Shown: piece by piece, positions 61,824 through 64,000 of the stretch
Numbering within the stretch: position 1 is the stretch's first letter
How the letters are laid out: each line of letters opens with the position of its first letter
Assembly: GCA_913063045.1 (NCBI GenBank)
Contig: CAJXYM010000001.1
Span: 1-64,000 of the forward strand
Origin: an uncultured Flavobacteriales bacterium
GTDB taxonomy: Bacteria; Bacteroidota; Bacteroidia; Flavobacteriales; BACL11
Length of the DNA stretch: 64,000 nucleotides
Direction of reading: 5' to 3'
Program-made: the position numbers and the translations under genes
The notes under the pieces: model-generated
Databases searched by the model: none
Seen by the model: the letters and a program-made list of their open reading frames with translations, nothing else
Told to the model about the DNA's origin: nothing

Positions 61824-63710
61824 TTATAAGACACCTCTACCGATTTTTGCTGCAATCTGTTTTTTAATTTCAATAAGGTTTTTTAATAAACTAATTTCTT
61901 TAGATTCGATAGTATTAGATTTCATTTTATTTTGAATAAGCTGAATGTTAAATTCTATATGTTGCAGTTTCAGAGATAGTATAGCTTTTTCAGCTGTTTT
62001 TTTTAGGTTATTTTTTTCAATTCCTGTATATATTTTATGCTTTTTAACCCAATTATCACTTATCACATGCTCATTGCTTATCATATCAATAGAAAACTTG
62101 CTGATTTCAGTTTGTTCGTGATTCACAAAATATTTATGTGAAATTTTTTCATTAGAGTTTGCTAGAAATTGAATTTTATCAAAAATTAATTTATGTATTT
62201 TATCTTGAATTTTAATATTATCCGATAAAAGCTCTTCTATAATAAATTCTCCAACTGTAGTTACTTCGTCATTAAAAGAAATTTCTTCATTAAAATAATT
62301 TATTAGTAATCTAATTATTTCTTTTTCAGAGCTGATGATTTTATTGTTTTCGGAAAAATTATTTTTTTTATTTATGTTTTTCTCAACCTGTTGCTTACTG
62401 TTTGATAATGTTGATTTCTTTCTTTGTTGGTCAATATCTCTTAATAAAATACTTTCTTTAACATCAAGAATCTTACTACAAATTTTACAGTATTCAGTTC
62501 TTGTTAGATAATCTGGGATTAATGCGATAGACTGAATAATATCTTTTATAATCTCAACTCTTTTTATTGGATCTTCTTCGCTCTCAGAATATAATATAGA
62601 TGTCTTAAATGTTATAAAGTCTTTTGATTTTTTGGCTAAAAATAATTGAAAATCTTCTGTAGATAATATTTTAGAATAAGAGTCGGGATCATGGTTTTCA
62701 GGAAAAGGAACAACTTTAACATTCATTCCTTCTTTAAGAATCATATCAACACCTCTAAATGAGGCTTTTATTCCAGCCGAATCACCATCAAATAGAATAG
62801 TAATGTTTTTAGTAAATCGACTAATTAACTTTATTTGATCAATTGTTAATGAAGTGCCTGAAGCAGAAACAACATTTTCAATTCCTTTTTGATGTAATGC
62901 TATAACATCTGTATAGCCTTCAACTATATAACAATTGTCTTTTTTGCTTATTGCATTTTTAGCAAAATAGATGCCATATAAAACCTTACTCTTATTATAG
63001 ATTAAAGATTCTGGAGAGTTTTGATACTTAGCTTTCGCATTTTTATTTAAAGCTCGTCCACCAAAGCCTAAAATTCTACCCGAAAAACTATGAATTGGAA
63101 AAATCACTCTTTCTTTGAAACGATCTACAATCTCATTTTCATTAACTCTATATGCAAGCCCTGATTTCTCGAGATACTCTTCTGAAAAAGAGTTTTTTAA
63201 AGCATCTTTACATAATGCATTTTTCATTTTCGGGCTATATCCAAGCTCAAATTTTTGCATTATGTCGTTAGTGAAGCCTCGTTCTTTAAAATAAGATATA
63301 CCAATACTTGTCCCTTCCTGCTCTAAAAGAGATTTCATGAAAAATTTATTAGCATATGAAGTAATAATATATAAACCATCTTTTTCATTTGCTGTTTGAG
63401 TTTGCTCAGAAGTCATTTCTGCTTCTTCAACTTCAATATTATATTTTTTTGCTAAATATTTTAATGCTTCAGGATAATTATAATGTTCTTTATCCATTAA
63501 AAAACTAACACTATTCCCTCCTTCTCCACATCCAAAACATTTATATATTCCTTTACTTGGCGACACAGTAAATGAGGGTGTTTTTTCATTATGAAATGGA
63601 CATAGTCCTAATAAATTAACACCTCTTTTTTTTAAAGTAACAAAATCTCCAACAACCTCTTCAATTTTTACGGTTTCAAATATTTCGTCTATTGTGTGCT
63701 TTGGAATCAT
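61824..63710 (-). CDS. dnaG: DNA primase
   Basis: A 628-residue replicative primase synthesising RNA primers at the fork. The CHC2 zinc site is C37-PFH40 and C58-FGC61. The N-terminal catalytic helical region follows. The TOPRIM domain carries the glutamate in YIVEGYTDVIALHQ (about 260-273) and the DxD in LFDGDSAGI (about 307-315). The DnaB-binding C-terminal domain is helical and poorly conserved, as expected. The ATG overlaps the stop of the upstream polyprenyl synthase by 4 bp (ATGA), so they are cotranscribed. Confidence 0.96.
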   Translation of the reverse strand: MIPKHTIDEIFETVKIEEVVGDFVTLKKRGVNLLGLCPFHNEKTPSFTVSPSKGIYKCFGCGEGGNSVSFLMDKEHYNYPEALKYLAKKYNIEVEEAEMTSEQTQTANEKDGLYIITSYANKFFMKSLLEQEGTSIGISYFKERGFTNDIMQKFELGYSPKMKNALCKDALKNSFSEEYLEKSGLAYRVNENEIVDRFKERVIFPIHSFSGRILGFGGRALNKNAKAKYQNSPESLIYNKSKVLYGIYFAKNAISKKDNCYIVEGYTDVIALHQKGIENVVSASGTSLTIDQIKLISRFTKNITILFDGDSAGIKASFRGVDMILKEGMNVKVVPFPENHDPDSYSKILSTEDFQLFLAKKSKDFITFKTSILYSESEEDPIKRVEIIKDIIQSIALIPDYLTRTEYCKICSKILDVKESILLRDIDQQRKKSTLSNSKQQVEKNINKKNNFSENNKIISSEKEIIRLLINYFNEEISFNDEVTTVGEFIIEELLSDNIKIQDKIHKLIFDKIQFLANSNEKISHKYFVNHEQTEISKFSIDMISNEHVISDNWVKKHKIYTGIEKNNLKKTAEKAILSLKLQHIEFNIQLIQNKMKSNTIESKEISLLKNLIEIKKQIAAKIGRGVL

Positions 63711-64000
63711 TTTTTTCTATTTACAACATAATCCATCAACATGCCTAACGATTTTACTGCCTCATTTTTATCTAATGTATTCAAAATTTTTATGGCTTTT
63801 GTGTAGTACATCATCATTTTTTTTTCACCATATTCAAGTCCTCCGCCATCACTTACAATATCTAATATTTTTTCAATTTTCTCTTGATTTTTACTATCAT
63901 TTTTAATTGTATTTATAATGAAATCTTTATCTTTTTTTTGCGCTTTGTTAAGTACATGAATTAAGGGAAGAGTCATTTTTTTTTCTCTTATATCTAAGCC
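63707..64000 (-). CDS. Polyprenyl diphosphate synthase (3' part, cut by the window edge)
   Basis: The last about 97 codons of a trans-isoprenyl diphosphate synthase whose 5' part lies right of the window. The frame is open through base 64000. GLDIREKK precedes the methionine at 63976, so this ATG is internal. The signature D-I-R-E-K-K-M-T-L-P-L and a C-terminal helical tail (TKAIKILNTLDKNEAVKSLGMLMDYVV) match octaprenyl/heptaprenyl synthases. Such enzymes chain-elongate farnesyl diphosphate for quinone side chains. Coupled to dnaG by an ATGA overlap. Confidence 0.87.
   Translation of the reverse strand, partial: GLDIREKKMTLPLIHVLNKAQKKDKDFIINTIKNDSKNQEKIEKILDIVSDGGGLEYGEKKMMMYYTKAIKILNTLDKNEAVKSLGMLMDYVVNRKK

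Noticed and set aside
63974-63976. ATG as the start of an 89-aa gene
   Set aside because: The frame continues to the window edge with DIREKK just before it, the conserved polyprenyl synthase motif.
1-64000. CRISPR array, insertion sequence, prophage or integrative element
   Set aside because: No spaced direct repeats, transposase, integrase or phage structural genes were found; codon use and gene families look uniform.

Overview
The window looks like a contiguous chromosomal stretch of a small-genome, AT-rich (roughly 30 % G+C by eye) member of the Bacteroidota, most likely Flavobacteriales. Three observations support this. There are type IX secretion system (T9SS) components and cargo: a PorP/SprF-like protein, a PorZ-like propeller, and type A and type B C-terminal sorting domains. 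There are families largely restricted to this phylum (DUF4175, DUF4271, DUF4292, DUF4837, DUF3109, DUF3108). Several promoters match the Bacteroidota -7 element TAnnTTTG. No phage, insertion sequence, CRISPR array or rRNA was seen. Genes are packed end to end with many 1-17 bp overlaps, no gene-free stretch exceeds about 160 bp, and most convergent pairs overlap at their stop codons. This suggests a streamlined, probably aquatic, genome; the habitat is inference.

Layout from left to right. 1-1431: end of the ATP synthase cluster (atpA 3' part, atpG). 1525-8939: a tight run of crotonase, flippase, dut, sugar nucleotidyltransferase, TPR protein, DUF4292 lipoprotein and an EnvC-like degenerate LytM protein. 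8984-12610: tatA, gatA, a DUF3108 protein and an M23 peptidase. 12618-18660: a three-gene T9SS surface cassette (1224-aa type B cargo, PorP/SprF-like partner, PD40/OmpA-like protein). On the minus strand, 23968-18651: dxs, asnS, rpoN and a PAP2-like membrane protein. 29629-24023: a tripartite RND efflux operon. 29789-31991 (plus): an MltD-like transglycosylase and a DUF4837 lipoprotein. 39816-31981 (minus): PorZ-like protein, recO, a TonB-dependent receptor and a secreted Asp-box propeller with a type A sorting domain. 39889-39962: tRNA-Arg(TCG).

41268-39970 (minus) is a fibronectin III protein. 47808-41298 (minus) holds a DUF4175 protein, ybeY, mnmG and a methyltransferase, with a parS-like palindrome just before mnmG. 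From 47890 on the window is housekeeping: gltX-folB, glyQS, a DUF3109 protein, a glutaryl-CoA dehydrogenase-like enzyme, DUF4271-hemD-rnpA-yidD-ctpA, alr-tdk, DUF2279-rsmI-recJ, dnaG, and the 3' end of a polyprenyl diphosphate synthase gene that runs off the right edge.

The main themes are envelope biogenesis and surface secretion interleaved with translation and replication housekeeping genes. The points most worth a second look are the parS-like site at mnmG, the self-contained type B T9SS cassette, the apparent PorZ-recO-TonB receptor-propeller operon, the recurrent placement of -7 promoter elements 4-5 bp from start codons (possible leaderless mRNAs), and the degenerate LytM and PAP2-like proteins.
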